Assembly: GCA_000729835.1 (NCBI GenBank)
Contig: JFHB01000012.1
Coordinates: 248,001-312,000, forward strand
DNA length: 64,000 nucleotides
Source of the DNA: Atkinsonella hypoxylon
Taxonomy: Eukaryota > Ascomycota > Sordariomycetes > Hypocreales > Clavicipitaceae
Direction: 5' to 3'
Position 1 is the stretch's first letter; the number at the start of each line of letters is the position of its first letter. The position numbers were made by a program, and so were the translations under genes. A model generated the notes under the pieces. The model saw only the letters and a list, made by a program, of their open reading frames with translations, did no database searches and was not told the origin of the DNA. This document shows, piece by piece, positions 1 through 11,531 of the stretch.

Positions 1-50
1 ATGCCTTCCCCTCCCCCCCGCCTTATAAGCCAGAACTGACATATTGTTAG

Positions 51-411
51 ACAATGCATCTTTCAGGGGGACCTGCATCAATATATTTGGCAGCTGTCAT
101 TTGTATACTTTACCATCATTCACAACACTGTGCAGACGTTCCAAAGTTGCTTCCCTCCTCCCATGATGAGTGCCTGTGTTAAGTGGGCTAAGGAGGAAGT
201 GGAGGCCTTCAATAGGATTCTATCTAGACAACTGAGCAGTACGGAAAGGAACGGGCCAGTTTGGACGCAGTGCATGGAGAGGGCTAAAGAGCATGCCATG
301 AAGCTGTCGGATGTTGGGCTGGACTTTAAGAACCAGGTTGGCAAAGAGGTAGGGCCAACACCGAAGAGCCCTGATAAAGCAGCTGCTCCCGTGGGGCTGG
401 GCTTGGCATAA
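51..411 (+). CDS. exo84: Exocyst complex component Exo84, C-terminal exon (partial)
   Basis: This is the last exon of a gene that begins left of the window. A 3' splice site (CTGAC branch at about 35-39, TTAG at 47-50) opens an exon that reads without a stop to TAA at 409-411. The decoded segment starts QCIFQGDLHQYIWQLSFVYF and includes FQSCFPPPMMSACVKWAKEE, which matches my recollection of the C-terminal helical region of fungal Exo84. Exo84 is a subunit of the octameric exocyst, which tethers secretory vesicles at the plasma membrane at hyphal tips and septa. The last 20 or so residues are low complexity (Pro, Ala, Lys). The first 50 bases belong to an intron. Assignment rests on remembered family sequence; the missing N-terminal coiled coil and PH domain cannot be checked here. 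Confidence 0.75.
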
Positions 412-1244
412 GGAAGGTGGTTGATGAGGATTATTTGATACTGAGGATGGATATGTAAGAGCTAATGGAGATGATGCTTACGTATATGGATGAGCTGTTG
501 GAGACACGAGCTGTTGTTTTGTGAGGTGGCAAATGAGAAGGGCGAGGCAACGATTGATAACTACGAATCTGGTGCTGCAATGCGTCCTGGTCAGCTGGTC
601 AGCTGCTGAGCATGCTGAGCAGCCAGACGCTTCTGATGGTGTTGATAATGTTGACAATCGTGACAATTGCTCCAACAGCCAGTGAGCGCTGTCTGCATGC
701 ATCTGTGATCTGTGCTGATAACCAGCGTCCAGGCGCTTCGCTCCTGGGGGAGGGCTGAGCCAGACCAGACCAGATGGCAGTTGCTGAGAGCTACACCCGC
801 AGCTGCCCACCCTCCCTCCTCCCCTCTATCCCCTCTTCCCCTCTTCCCCTCTTCCCCTCTTCCCCTCTTCCCCTCTTTTCGTCGACGTTGCTCCAGTCAA
901 CACCGTCAACATCATCTCATCTCCCAGTCCTCCCACCTTTTTTGCATCATCCCTACCCATTGGCGCGACACTATCCCCACGAAACTCATTCGAGAATTCT
1001 TTTCCCGAGGCACTAACGACCAGCCTACTCGCAGCTGTCTCGTTTGTCTAACCCCGACTGTCACGACCCGGCTGGTTATTTTTTTCCTTCTCGCCCACGC
1101 CAACCACCCTGGACCGAGTCTGTTTTCTCCCTGACCTTGCTGCCCAACCGATCGCGACCAAGCTGTGACCGCAACGTCACTTATTCCCCTCTTTTTCACA
1201 TCTTGCTCGACGCTGCGTTGCGAGCAGAGACACATCCTTATATC
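412..1244. other. Intergenic region and pyrimidine-rich 5' leader of the PP2A gene
   Basis: No gene is supported here. Bases 808-875 are a tract of repeated CCTCTTCC units on the + strand, followed by a C/T-rich stretch to 1200. This is typical of the promoter-proximal region and 5' untranslated leader of strongly expressed filamentous fungal genes. The downstream start codon is at 1245. Reading frames across the tract are compositional artefacts. Confidence 0.5.
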
Positions 1245-2763
1245 ATGGACACAAACATGGAGGACGTTGGCAGGGAGCCGGCCGATGTGTCCCCAGTTGT
1301 CCACGAGCCCGCCACCATCCCCACCCTCGACGGTTGGATCGAAAGCCTGATGAACTGCAAACAGCTCGCTGAGGCTGATGTTCAAAGACTCTGCGACAGG
1401 GTGAGCTATACCCCCACGAATATATGTTGGTTACATAGCTTGCGTTTGACGAGCGTTTGACGTCGCTTTTGAAGCTACGCACCCGATGCTTGGGAGCAGT
1501 TCCGGCCACTCGTCAAGTTACGGATTGCGGGCCGCAGCATCATCGATGCCGACTGTAAATGTGACATGGAATATTCATTTACTGAATTCTCTGCAATGTG
1601 ATAGGCCCGAGAAGTCTTGCAAGAAGAGTCGAATGTCCAGCCTGTGGTATGTATCATCGTCCTTGCTGGTGAAGTGGAATAGCAGTGGTTGTGGTGAGGA
1701 ATCGCGCCTGACAGGATGAACCTAGAAATGCCCTGTCACAGTCTGTGGTGATATCCACGGTCAGTTCCACGATTTGATGGAGCTGTTCAAGATAGGCGGC
1801 CCCAATCCCGACACAAATTATCTATTCATGGGTACGTGTTTTGAGATTTATCTCGGTCTCGAGCCATTGATGGCTGCCTCTAGATACTGACTGTCAACTA
1901 GGTGACTACGTTGACAGAGGCTACTACTCTGTAGAAACTGTCACGTTACTTGTTGCTCTCAAGATTCGATACCCCCAGCGCATCACTATCCTGCGAGGAA
2001 ACCACGAGTCCCGGCAGATTACCCAGGTGTATGGATTTTATGACGAATGCTTGCGAAAATACGGCAATGCCAATGTCTGGAAGTACTTCACCGACATCTT
2101 TGACTACCTCCCACTCACCGCCCTAATTGACAACCAAATCTTCTGCCTTCATGGCGGCTTGTCGCCCAGCATTGACACGCTGGACAACATCAGAGCCCTG
2201 GACCGTATCCAGGAGGTGCCCCACGAAGGTCCTATGTGCGATCTTTTATGGTCGGATCCTGATGATCGGTGCGGTTGGGGCATTTCGCCTCGTGGTGCGG
2301 GGTACACGTTTGGACAAGATATCTCAGAAGCCTTCAACCACAACAACGGATTGACGTTGATTGCTCGCGCCCATCAACTTGTCATGGAGGGCTACAACTG
2401 GTCACAAGACCGCAATGTGGTGACCATTTTCTCAGGTGCGTCAGTCCCATTTTCAGCTACACTCCGTCTGGAGGTCATCTTTCAGCTAACTCGCGTGACC
2501 AGCTCCCAATTACTGTTACCGATGCGGTAACCAAGCCGCTATCATGGAAATCGATGAGCATTTAAAATACACATTGTAAGTACTCGAAAGTTCGTTCAGC
2601 ACGCACGCATTTAGCGGCTAACATGAAACAACAGCCTGCAGTTTGACCCATGCCCAAGAGCAGGGGAGCCCATGGTGTCAAGGCGTATGTATTACCATTG
2701 ATGTCTTGTACTTGATCAATTTGATGCTGATAAGACACAGGCACACCCGACTACTTCCTTTAA
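1245..2763 (+). CDS. pphA: Serine/threonine protein phosphatase 2A catalytic subunit
   Basis: Seven exons: 1245-1400, 1605-1646, 1726-1831, 1902-2435, 2503-2575, 2635-2684, 2741-2763. They join in phase to a 327-residue protein. PPP-family metal-binding motifs are intact: GDIHGQ at about residue 74, GDYVDRG and RGNHESR. The C-terminus is TPDYFL, the PP2A tail whose terminal Leu is carboxymethylated in known orthologues. Sequence between the motifs (for example VWKYFTDIFDYLPLTALIDN) identifies PP2A rather than PP1, PP4 or Sit4. The N-terminus carries about 18 residues more than animal PP2A. The enzyme dephosphorylates many phosphoproteins as a complex with A and B subunits, or with TAP42, whose gene is also in this window at 47540. 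Six introns in 1.5 kb, including exons of 42, 50 and 23 nt, is intron-rich. Confidence in function is very high. Confidence 0.97.
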
Positions 2764-3489
2764 GCACGTCGTGGCTCGATAAAGCAAAGAAGACGATGGT
2801 ATTGGTCAGATAATGTTGCCCTGAGGATGGACGAGTTGGACGAGCGGCAGCTGGGTATCCCGAGATATGTATATTTATATTAGTCCTGGTACTGCAATAT
2901 ACGGGATAGACGTACATGGGCGCGATGCGACCATATCCATGTGGGATAGAGAATATGCTGCCACACTCTCCGTTGCCTAGTAAGCGCCATGTCATGCCTT
3001 GTCGAATTTGTGCAACCGATTGCAATGCAGCCGTTGTAGGCGAGGATGAGAAATACAACTGAAAGTACAGATGCAAGTTTCTTTTCTCTCTTTCTCTCTT
3101 GTAATTGTCAGTCAGTTGCATATGGATTTGACACAAGCAAGGTGTACACTACTTGACGCAGTCGGCTCACTTTAAAGAAAGGGACGGCGGGTCAAACTTG
3201 CTTGATCAGAGATATGTTGCGTCTATAGTAGATCTACATGTACATACCTAGTGATATGACCATTGCGTCTCATACCCTCGAAGATGGATGCCCCCATTTC
3301 GCTTCTAAAAATTACACGCCTTCAAGAAGCCAAACGTCGCTGTGATGCAATGTAAGTTACAAGTATGCTCCTATCTTTGACATTAATCTCCGTGTTTTCT
3401 TGTTTTCTTATAGAGCAATTACCATCTCTTGTCTAGACCAGTGGCTCCTCGTTCATCTCCTTGACTGGGGGTCGGGAACGAAGCCATTA

Positions 3490-3510
3490 CCCCCCCCCCC
3501 CCCCCCCCCC
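3490..3510. repeat. Poly(C) run, 21 nt
   Basis: An uninterrupted homopolymer of C on the + strand in the 3' flank of the PP2A gene. Its exact length is likely to be polymorphic or affected by sequencing. Confidence 0.9.
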
Positions 3511-4068
3511 AAAACCAGTTTGCGGATCGTTGTAAGTCGGTGATAGTCGGGATGGTGGACTGCGTCGGGCTTCGCGCCCATTTTAGTAGAGCCCGTGGCT
3601 GCGCGAGCCGAGTAAATTTTTGAAAAAAAAAATTTTTTTAAAGAAAAAGGCTTGGTTGGGGTGCGATTTGGTTGGTTGGATTGTGCAAGTGGGTCTGTGG
3701 ACCGAGGCTTTTTTTGTGTACTAGGAGTGCTCCGTCCTCTTTAGGTTCGAGATACTTGTGCATGTTGGTTTTTGCTACTACATGCTATCCCCTGCCAGAT
3801 AGGTTGCGACATGCATTCTGGCCTCGTTTCGGGGGCCTCCATTGAAGTCGGTGCGAATCCAAACTTGTTATCGTGTTGAAGTATTGCGTTACCGGACATG
3901 CAGTACCGGCGCTATCAGCCATACGACCTGGTGAACAGTCGTCTTTTTTCCCTGGATGTGGTTTGGAAGCGCTAACGCAATTGGGATTGATGCGAATAAC
4001 ACTACCGAGCATGTGCGGACCGCCTTGATAGGAACGATTCATTGCCTTGCTGAACAGGCCCATGCCCC

Positions 4069-4134
4069 GTGACCGTGACCGTGACCGTGACCGTGACCGT
4101 GACCGTGACCGTGACCGTGACCGTGACTGTGACC
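4069..4134. repeat. Hexanucleotide array (GTGACC)11
   Basis: Eleven tandem copies of GTGACC. Ten are perfect; the unit at 4123-4128 reads GTGACT. Read as protein it would be a Val-Thr repeat, but no gene context supports translation. It lies about 350 nt upstream of the start codon at 4481, so it could sit in that gene's promoter. Confidence 0.95.
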
Positions 4135-4480
4135 GTATTTATATATCAGTATGATGTGAGTCCCTTGTTAACACAAGGAGTGAGGCTTAAAGTCCAGGTA
4201 ATTAGAGGGCCCATGCCTTGTAGGAATGGACGGAGGGAGCGCCTCAACCGTCAGCCAGATTTAGACTTCGCTGTCGAGGCGACGCCTCAAACTTACTCCC
4301 CATTCAAAAGGCGCAACGGTAGTTTGGAAGACCTGTATTTAAGGTCATCCAGTCCTTAACCAGGCATTCGTATTTCACCCCATCTACATTATCTGCACGT
4401 TACCAACGCAAAAGAAAGGGCCTCATCAAAGACATATCAGCATATTTGCCAAGATTTTTCGTGCTGTGAGAAATTACACA

Positions 4481-5605
4481 ATGGACCATGACGCGGAGCT
4501 AGCGCAGCTTGCGGCGATAGCTAGATGCATCGAAACAGAAGGAATCCGGGACCGAGGCGACGCATCTAGCTCATCGCCGCCTTCACCTTTGCCTTCTGAT
4601 GCCGCGACTTGTATAGAGGACAACCAGGTTCCCAAAGTGAAAGAAAGATTTTCCCCTGCCTTGGGGCCAGCATCTCACAATGATATACCCCTAGAGTGTA
4701 TTCTTGAACGTCGTCGCAGGTATCCCCGTCAAGGAAATGCAAAAAGCACCGACGCCCTTGACCGCCGAAGCCGGTTGAAAGCCAAGAGAAATAAGAGGAG
4801 GTCCATGCCCGCTGGTAGAAAAGCCGCAAGACTCCCCAACACAGACGGACCCGTCTTCCACGGGACAGTCACCATCGAGCCAAGGGATCAAGCTCTTGAT
4901 TTCGCAAAGGCAGTCTACGAAGCTGGTTCTTCACTCAACCATTTCGTCATCTGGACCGCCGTGTCGGCATCACAAAACGATTCATCATTCGGATACTCCA
5001 TCGCCAACCAGTTCACCGGCGAGGGATGGCGTTACCAGTTACGTCGGAGGAGCGCGCCCTACTCCATGATGGCGATGAGACTGATGAATATCCAGTTTGC
5101 GCTAGAAGAGGGCATCAAGCACGCCGAGGCGTGGCCATCTACCGAACACGTCTCTACAACAATAAGAGTCTTCGTCCCCTGCCGAGGGACCCTCGCCGCG
5201 ATTCAACGTCTTCCAATGTGCGCCATGACAGGTCCCGTGCATGAAGTGCGAGACCGCCTTGATGCCCTGGACACGATCTGTTCATTGTCGAAGCGTTTAG
5301 TGGAAACGGGGACCAAGCTCGAACTGTATGGATGCCCAACCTCTGGTGTTGCGGCATACAGAGTGGCTTTGAGCGCGGCGAAATATGCCTGTTTGACGCC
5401 TACTTCTCAAACGGGAGAGCGGTGGACGTTCGCCGTGGCGCCGAATGGGCCTCATTCTCGCAAAGAAAAGGTGTACGTGGCGGAGGCAGATGGGCAGGAT
5501 GATTCGATGACAGAAAGCTCAGTGCTTGAGAAGGAGCAAGATGAGAAAGATGTGATGAAGGAGACGACGTGGCGGCAGCTGATGAACTGCTTCAAAGCAT
5601 TTTGA
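4481..5605 (+). CDS. Unrecognised protein with degenerate RNase H-like pattern
   Basis: Single-exon frame of 374 residues. The ATG at 4481 is the first in frame. Residues 1-125 are polar, Ser/Pro-rich then Arg/Lys-rich, with a basic patch (SRLKAKRNKRRSMPAGRK) that could be a nuclear localisation signal. Residues about 130-310 look like a folded domain: a strand FVIWTAVSASQ, a helix ALEEGIKHA, a strand TIRVFVPCRGTLAAIQRL, and LYGCPTSGVAAYRVALSAAK. The order and spacing echo an RNase H fold (strand, helix with Glu, strand followed by helix, then W-x-P-x-H-S-G and an AK-rich helix). The Asp residues expected at the ends of the first and fourth strands are not there, so catalysis would be lost. 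The tail is acidic (about 340-365). Function is unknown; RNase H-like ancestry is my inference. Confidence 0.6.
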   Translation: MDHDAELAQLAAIARCIETEGIRDRGDASSSSPPSPLPSDAATCIEDNQVPKVKERFSPALGPASHNDIPLECILERRRRYPRQGNAKSTDALDRRSRLKAKRNKRRSMPAGRKAARLPNTDGPVFHGTVTIEPRDQALDFAKAVYEAGSSLNHFVIWTAVSASQNDSSFGYSIANQFTGEGWRYQLRRRSAPYSMMAMRLMNIQFALEEGIKHAEAWPSTEHVSTTIRVFVPCRGTLAAIQRLPMCAMTGPVHEVRDRLDALDTICSLSKRLVETGTKLELYGCPTSGVAAYRVALSAAKYACLTPTSQTGERWTFAVAPNGPHSRKEKVYVAEADGQDDSMTESSVLEKEQDEKDVMKETTWRQLMNCFKAF

Positions 5606-7290
5606 AGGATGAGACGCTCCGAGAGTTCAGCACGTTGCGAAATACTGATCAATGTCCTTTGGGCGAGGAATGGATTTCATTGATGGCATGGAATATCGCG
5701 AACCGTGTCCGAAGCGTAGATGTTGTTCGTCTGGAGTGGATCCACTCCGCATACCGAGCAAATGGACTATCGACGTCTGTACAGTGACGATTGGTTTGTG
5801 TACTGTAGTACGATCAATGTAACAATGTCATCATTATGAACCCGTGGCATTACAGCCCTCGCTCGGTGAATCTGACGGTGCACTTCTAATCCAAAGTTTG
5901 TGGCGTCGCGATTTCTAAGCCGCACGCATCAGGAGACATCAGGATGTACAGTGGGCGTATTCCGTACCGAGTGTCTAATCCCCTCTGCCCCTGAACAACG
6001 TCAGACATACGGTACTCGGCTTACATAATGGCCACTTTCACGAATCTGAAACTTGTCTCGTTCGTACGTGATTTTCTTTTTCTTTTTCCTTCTTCCCCGA
6101 GCCAGAGCGGATGCAGGAAACTATTGACTTGGCGGAAACGATCGAGCGTGAAACGAAACAGGATTGAATTGGCTTGGTCCAGCCACGGCTGCGAGAGAAG
6201 CACCAGGCCCGCGTGCTTCTCTTTTTGCTTCTCTTTTTTTTTTTTTCTCTCTCTCTCTATTGCTCTGGCACTTTGCACCGTGGTTCTCGCCCTGCAGGCC
6301 TCGCGCCCTGAACAGCAGCCACTGCATCATGTCGCATCAGAAAGCGTGGAGAATCCACACATTGGAATGCGGGAACTTTGATTGACGCGAGTCAAAAAGT
6401 GCGAGCACACCGCCACGTGGAGAGCATAAAAAGGAAAGAAGAGGAGAAGGGAGAACTCTTGTAAGGAAACAGGATAGACCTGGGCTTTGAACTGAATTTG
6501 CGCAGGTGTCATCAGCTTTTCGTCCGCCGTCCGCAGCCAGATAAATGAAAATGATTCACTCCCAACGTGATCCAGCAAAGAGCCGTCAATAAGGGGGAGC
6601 TGCAAAAAAGCCGATGCGCAGCGTATGCATTAGCCTGCACCTAGCTTGTTACCGCTTACCATACTAGGCAGGTCAGAAAAAAAAGCTCCACTCGGACCCG
6701 AGATGAGCTGGAACCCCGTCGCGTGTCGGCGTCGTGTTAAATTACAAAAAGCGACGTTGACTGGCATGCTTAAGATCCATTATGCGACCCCAGTCTTGGA
6801 CATCCCTCCCTGTTTTGTAACATTGCGGCACACTCGTCAGGGGGTTGCAAGATGCTGCTTCTTCGGACTCTGGTCCATCAACGGCGCCATCCGGGGACTC
6901 CTTTCGAGTCGGTTCCGTTTTCCTAGGTACCTAGACACCTACCTAGGTAGGTAGGTAGGTAATAGTGCGCTGACGAGACGAAATCGACTTTGGTTGCTCT
7001 TTGTTGCTGATTTGTGTGAGCCCTCTTTCATAGCCACACCAGATAAAACAACTGATGCGTTGGGTCGTTGACCAGTGCGGAACTGCGGACGAACATTAAC
7101 ATCAGAGACTACACCGTACGTGCATATTGGACGGCGACATACCTAGGTAATGTGCGTCAATATTAGCTATTGACGCTCACTGCTGTTCCAGGCAAGGCTT
7201 TAGGTGTGAGATGGCAGGGGTCTCTGCCATGGCGCTTGAGGATCGCGGCGAAGCGACCCTACTACTTGCGTTGCCGGCCCAGAAGCAGGG

Positions 7291-7333
7291 GCTAGACAGG
7301 AACTAGACAGGAACTAGACAGGAACTAGACAGG
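7291..7333. repeat. 11-nt tandem repeat, about 4 copies
   Basis: Unit AACTAGACAGG, three perfect copies (7301-7333) preceded by a variant copy beginning GCTAGACAGG. It is intergenic. Confidence 0.85.
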
Positions 7334-7420
7334 GGCAGCCTAGATCATCCAAGCTTGTCATCCACAAGAAGCATTACATATGTGTGATTTGTGTAATTAC
7401 TTTCGAAGAGCACTTGATGG

Positions 7421-7460
7421 AGAGCAGAAAGCAGAAAGCAGAAAGCAGGAAGCAGGAAGC
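7421..7460. repeat. 7-nt AGCAGAA/AGCAGGA tandem repeat
   Basis: About five copies of a purine-rich heptamer, the last two with A changed to G. It is intergenic. Confidence 0.8.
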
Positions 7461-8621
7461 CGGCCAAGGAAACGCGAAAGCTCCCCATGAAAATGACGGC
7501 AGCTGGCAGCTCATCCGGCGCGGCTGGCGGGCCTGACGCGCGCCGCCTCTCTCGCAGCCGTTCGGAGTAGACATGTCTGGTACTTACAGTACATAGTACA
7601 GAGTACAGAGTACATTACATGCAACGAGAGTGGCTGGAGCCCGCCAGACGCCAACCGCCAGGCGGCCCGAACCCCCTAGAGCTGGTGAAAACACCAATGC
7701 CAGCTCTCGCCTGCCGCACCGCTCCTCTCCCAACGCCCTCTGTGCGCGCACCCTCACCTACTCACCTTTCTTTCCTTCTTTTTTTTTCTTGCCCTTTTCT
7801 CCCTTCCTCCCCTCTTCGTGTCTGGCTTCCCACGCGCTGCTTTTCGCCCCGCTGCTGGTTCCTTGTCGTCTTATCGGGCTCTGCCCTTTGCACCCTCTCT
7901 TCTCGAATCCCAGACGTCCAGCAGCGTCTGTTCTTCCTAAGAGCAAAGACCTACGACGTCGACTTCATCTTAGGAGCCCGGCTCTTCGTCTTCGCCTGTC
8001 CCCTGCGGCTTTCCCGCGTTGCTTCCGCGTTGCGCACCTAATCCAGCAAGCGGCTCGCCAATTCATCGTCCAAAAGTCCAGTGTACGCGCCTTCTTCAGC
8101 GCCTGCCTCTCCTTTTCTAATTCGACCTACTCGATCTAGACAACGTTCTTTCCTGCGCTTCATTCGAGCATTTTCCGATTTGCTTTGGTCTGGTGAAGCG
8201 CCTGTAAACCTTTGGACTGCCTTTCTCTTCCAACTTCATTTTCAAATTGCATCGTCTTCGCTGCTACCTCGGCTTCAATTCCATCTTTCGGACCTGAATA
8301 GTCACTCCTCCGATTCTCACGCGTATCTGGGACTAACGGTCAACAATCACGAACTGCCATTGACTTTAAACCACCTTCGGTTTTTCTCCTTTTAATTCAG
8401 GTGTTCTTTTTGGTTTCTTTTATTTCTCTCTTTCTTTTTTTTGGTTAGATTTCTATCAAAGCCATATTCTTCCTTGACAGCCTTCCTCTCATTGCCTCTT
8501 GCTGGTTCCGTGCACTCGCCAATCATCGTTGGATGGCTCACAGATAAATGCGTACTCGTATTTCTACCCAGTCGCCTTAGTTGTGGATTGATTATTAACG
8601 CTCGGCTGCTGCGAAGATATC

Positions 8622-10532
8622 ATGGGCTTTTTAGACAGCCCTGGGCTTTTGATGAGGCCATCTCGACGCGAAAGCAGGAAAGGATCGAGGTCTTGTTCGG
8701 CCGAATCGTCTGCTCCCACAATTGTCGCTATCGCCCTTATTGCGCTGTTGCCGGCCACCGCGTCAGCTCAAAATAACAACCAGTGCATATCTTTGCAAGG
8801 CTCAAAGAGGTGCCCGGCTTTTGAATCAGCCTCAGTCTCTCGAAGTAGCGGCATGATACAGATATAGTATGTGGTGCATCCCCGTCTGTCCCAGGATTAA
8901 TCACTGATATGCGTAAACTTAGTCCCTTCTTACAATTCGTCTCCGACATCGAGTCCTTCGACTACCAATTGTCTACTTATGTGAAAACAGCTTATGTCAA
9001 AGACAAGTAAGATGCGCGACCTTTGTCTTTGGTACCCTTATCGCTCATACGAATATTATAGATATCAGACCTTGTTCGGTTGTGGCAATGTCAACTTTAC
9101 CGATACAAGTAACATGTATGCACGATACACCACGACAGTACTGTGCAATGCGCTTGTCCAAAGGTCTATAGAAGCCTGCTCACTTGCAGGCAATGCAACG
9201 CGGTCACTATGCGCCGATACCTGTGCTGAGTTTGCGCAGAGCGAAGCATACATAACAGCCGATCGGGATTTATGTTCAAATCCAGGCCCCGATTTGAGCA
9301 AATTGATACGAGCCGACTTCACAACCTGCTCTCTGCCTGAGAACGCGCTCGCCGGTAACTGCATCGCCGGATTCAGCAATGAAGCCCAAAACTGTGGTTT
9401 TGGTAACAGCACTATTGGTCTCTGCTCTTACTGTGCCGCAGGAGGTATCAATTCAACCGACACTTGCTGCTATAATGCAAATGCCGAAACCCGCTGCAAT
9501 GGCGTCAAACTCCCAGAGATCACCGCAACGATGACGTTTACCCCTCCGACGATTTCCTCGACTTCGACGCCATCTCCGACTCCGAATCATGCCGGTGACA
9601 ATGATGATGGCGACAAGAAGCTCGGTGGTGGTGCCATTGCTGGCATCGTTATTGGGTCTCTTGTCGGCGTTGCTCTCTTGGCTGCTTTCTTATTCTTCTG
9701 TTTGCGAGTTGTGCGACGCAAACGCGGTAGCCAAAAGGGCAGCATCTTCAACCAGCCGTCGCCCGCTAGAAAGGGTACCAGGATGTCACAGACGAAACCC
9801 ACGGCGCCTGAAGGATACGAGGTGCTACCCGGAGGTCGAGTAGCCCGGATGGCAGCCTTGGAAGGCCACTCTGGTAGCTCACCGACGCAGCGTAACCATC
9901 GCGGAAGGAGCACAGCAGCCTACATGGGCGGCCATGGCAAGGGAGGCGAAGCACAGTCCTCGGATGAGTACGTCGACAGCCCCGAACGTGGTCGTGTGCT
10001 ACGCCCTCCACATACTTCTAGGAGAGAAGGTTCGCTGTCGAGTGGCTCCATGCTCGCGAGCGACGGCCCTCAGTCTCCTGGCAGCGGCGGATACTCCTCG
10101 CCTCTTGGTATGGCTAGCCAGCAATCTGAGCAGCTGCCATTCTTCAAAGACTACTACTCCCAAGATGACATTCATCCATCGGATAAGGTGGCTGTGTTAT
10201 GGGCGTATCAACCTCGCGCTGCAGATGAGTTTGCCTTGGAACGTGGCGACATGATCAAGGTTGTTGGCATCTGGGATGACGGCTGGGCAACCGGTATAAT
10301 GCTGGACGAGCGCGTGGAGCAATGGGAAGCACGTCGGCAAGCGCAACGAGACAGCGGAGTCTCGAACACTTCCGGCATTCGTCAAACTTCGCCGGAGGCT
10401 CGAGGGGAAATGAAGGCGTTCCCGCTGGTCTGCGTTTGTCTCCCAGAACACTGGAGAAAGACGATAGAGGGCGATGGCTCAACCGAATCAGCCTCGAGCC
10501 CTGTGCCCGTTGCACCAACAAGTGTCTCTTGA
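8622..10532 (+). CDS. Single-pass membrane protein with cysteine-rich ectodomain and C-terminal SH3 domain (Fus1-like layout)
   Basis: Three exons: 8622-8866, 8923-9006, 9062-10532, giving 599 residues. A hydrophobic stretch at about 33-48 (TIVAIALIALLPATASA) resembles a signal peptide but sits behind 30 polar residues; starting at the internal Met11 (8652) would shorten that. Next come a Cys- and Asn-rich region (about 50-255) with several N-x-S/T sites, a Ser/Thr/Pro linker, and a transmembrane helix near 302-326 (AIAGIVIGSLVGVALLAAFL) followed by the basic stop-transfer RVVRRKRG. The cytoplasmic part ends in an SH3 domain from about 484 (ALYDY-like VLWAYQPRAADEFALERGD, then DDGWATG) that resumes at FPLVCVCLP after an insertion of about 33 residues. 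The layout recalls yeast Fus1, a scaffold at cell-fusion sites, but orthology is not shown. It may signal or scaffold at the cell surface. Confidence 0.85.
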
Positions 10533-11531
10533 GAGGCTAGAGTGCACCAGATGATGCTGTCCAGAATTCTTGAACAAGATCGGTGCAGCAGCTCCCACCC
10601 TGTATATAGAGGTCTGCTTACACTACATACTACGTCCAGCCGTCGTTCTGGCTGCGTATACTGTCATTACTCAGGTCTGTTAATCTCTAATTCACATGAC
10701 TGCTGAGGGCAGCGTACATACTACTATCCCTCGGAACGAAAACTCAATAGCTTCATATCACGACGAATGAGCGAGTGGATGACTTTCTGGGCGACCACAC
10801 TTTTGATTACATATCTTATCTGGTGGACCGGTTTACATGCGCGCGAGCGAAATTCGACGAGATGATTGAGATGCGAATAATCGTAATTATTTCACTATAC
10901 CCTACTACCTGGTCAGCGATTCCTGCCACTGTCGCGCCGACACCAGCACCAACCCCCAGCATTTTCTGATACCACCGCACGTACAGGGCAAGTAGAGGGA
11001 TTGTACTAGAGCCTAGCATAATGTCTGGTTCTTTGTGGTACTGGTTGTCTCGAATGGCCCGAGTCGGGCTTTGGTGGCTCAGTCGATTGGCCGCAAGTCG
11101 AACCGTTGCTTGGAGATTCACATAACATATTTCAGTGCCTCGACACGGCAGTGCTTACCTGAACATGACTAGTTACACGCGAGACGCACATGCTCCTGAT
11201 TTAATTGCGTAGTTTAGATACCAAATGGATACTTTTCTATGAGTATGAACGTTTGAGATGGTGAGACGGAGTGTTCACTGAAATAGATAAGATATAGATA
11301 TGCTTCTTGATTTCGTGGACCCGAGTACCATAGTATGTGTGTCTAAAAGTGACGATGGTCCCCCCTCCCCCCCCCTGCTGTCACGCTTTCACCGACTTCC
11401 CCCACCACCCGCATAGCACAGCTGTTGAGGTCAGTCGGTTACGATAGCCCTCCATTGTTGCAATTCGAGCTACAATTCAGCGAATTGGAGCATATCCATT
11501 ATTCTGTCAATTCTTCCAAGCCCCACTCTGC
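10533..11531. other. Intergenic region
   Basis: About 1 kb separating two + strand genes. I see no gene, RNA or repeat apart from a C-rich patch near 11360-11376. Confidence 0.4.

Larger units (their letters stand above)
2764..4480. other. Intergenic region with homopolymer and hexamer repeats
   Basis: About 1.7 kb without a supported gene. It holds the 3' flank of the PP2A gene, a 21-nt C run (3490-3510), an A run followed by a T run around 3624-3639, and a hexamer array (4069-4134). An open frame on the minus strand at 3785-4063 (92 codons) has no recognisable motif and I do not call it. Confidence 0.4.
5606..8621. other. Long intergenic region; distal part probably the 5' leader of the SH3 gene
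   Basis: About 3 kb without a supported gene. Contents seen: a T run and CT repeat (6232-6262), a CCTAGGTAGG cluster (6921-6962), an 11-nt tandem repeat (7291-7333), a 7-nt AG-rich repeat (7421-7460), and a strongly pyrimidine-rich tract from about 7740 to 8480. The tract is typical of fungal 5' untranslated leaders and probably belongs to the gene starting at 8622. Several open frames of 70-170 codons lie here, but their composition (Ser, Pro, Phe, Leu from C/T-rich DNA) marks them as non-coding. Confidence 0.4.

Noticed and set aside
4069..4359. Open frame starting with a Val-Thr repeat.
   Set aside because: It is produced by the GTGACC array; the rest has no motif and no exon context.
5569..5787. 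Overlapping 72-codon frame at the end of the RNase H-like gene.
   Set aside because: It begins with GTG, overlaps the coding end in another frame, and shows no motif; insufficient support for a second gene or a frameshifted extension.
7619..8139. Open frames of 140 and 169 codons in overlapping frames.
   Set aside because: Both come from C/T-rich leader DNA, with Ser/Pro/Phe/Leu bias and no domain; likely 5' untranslated region of the SH3 gene.
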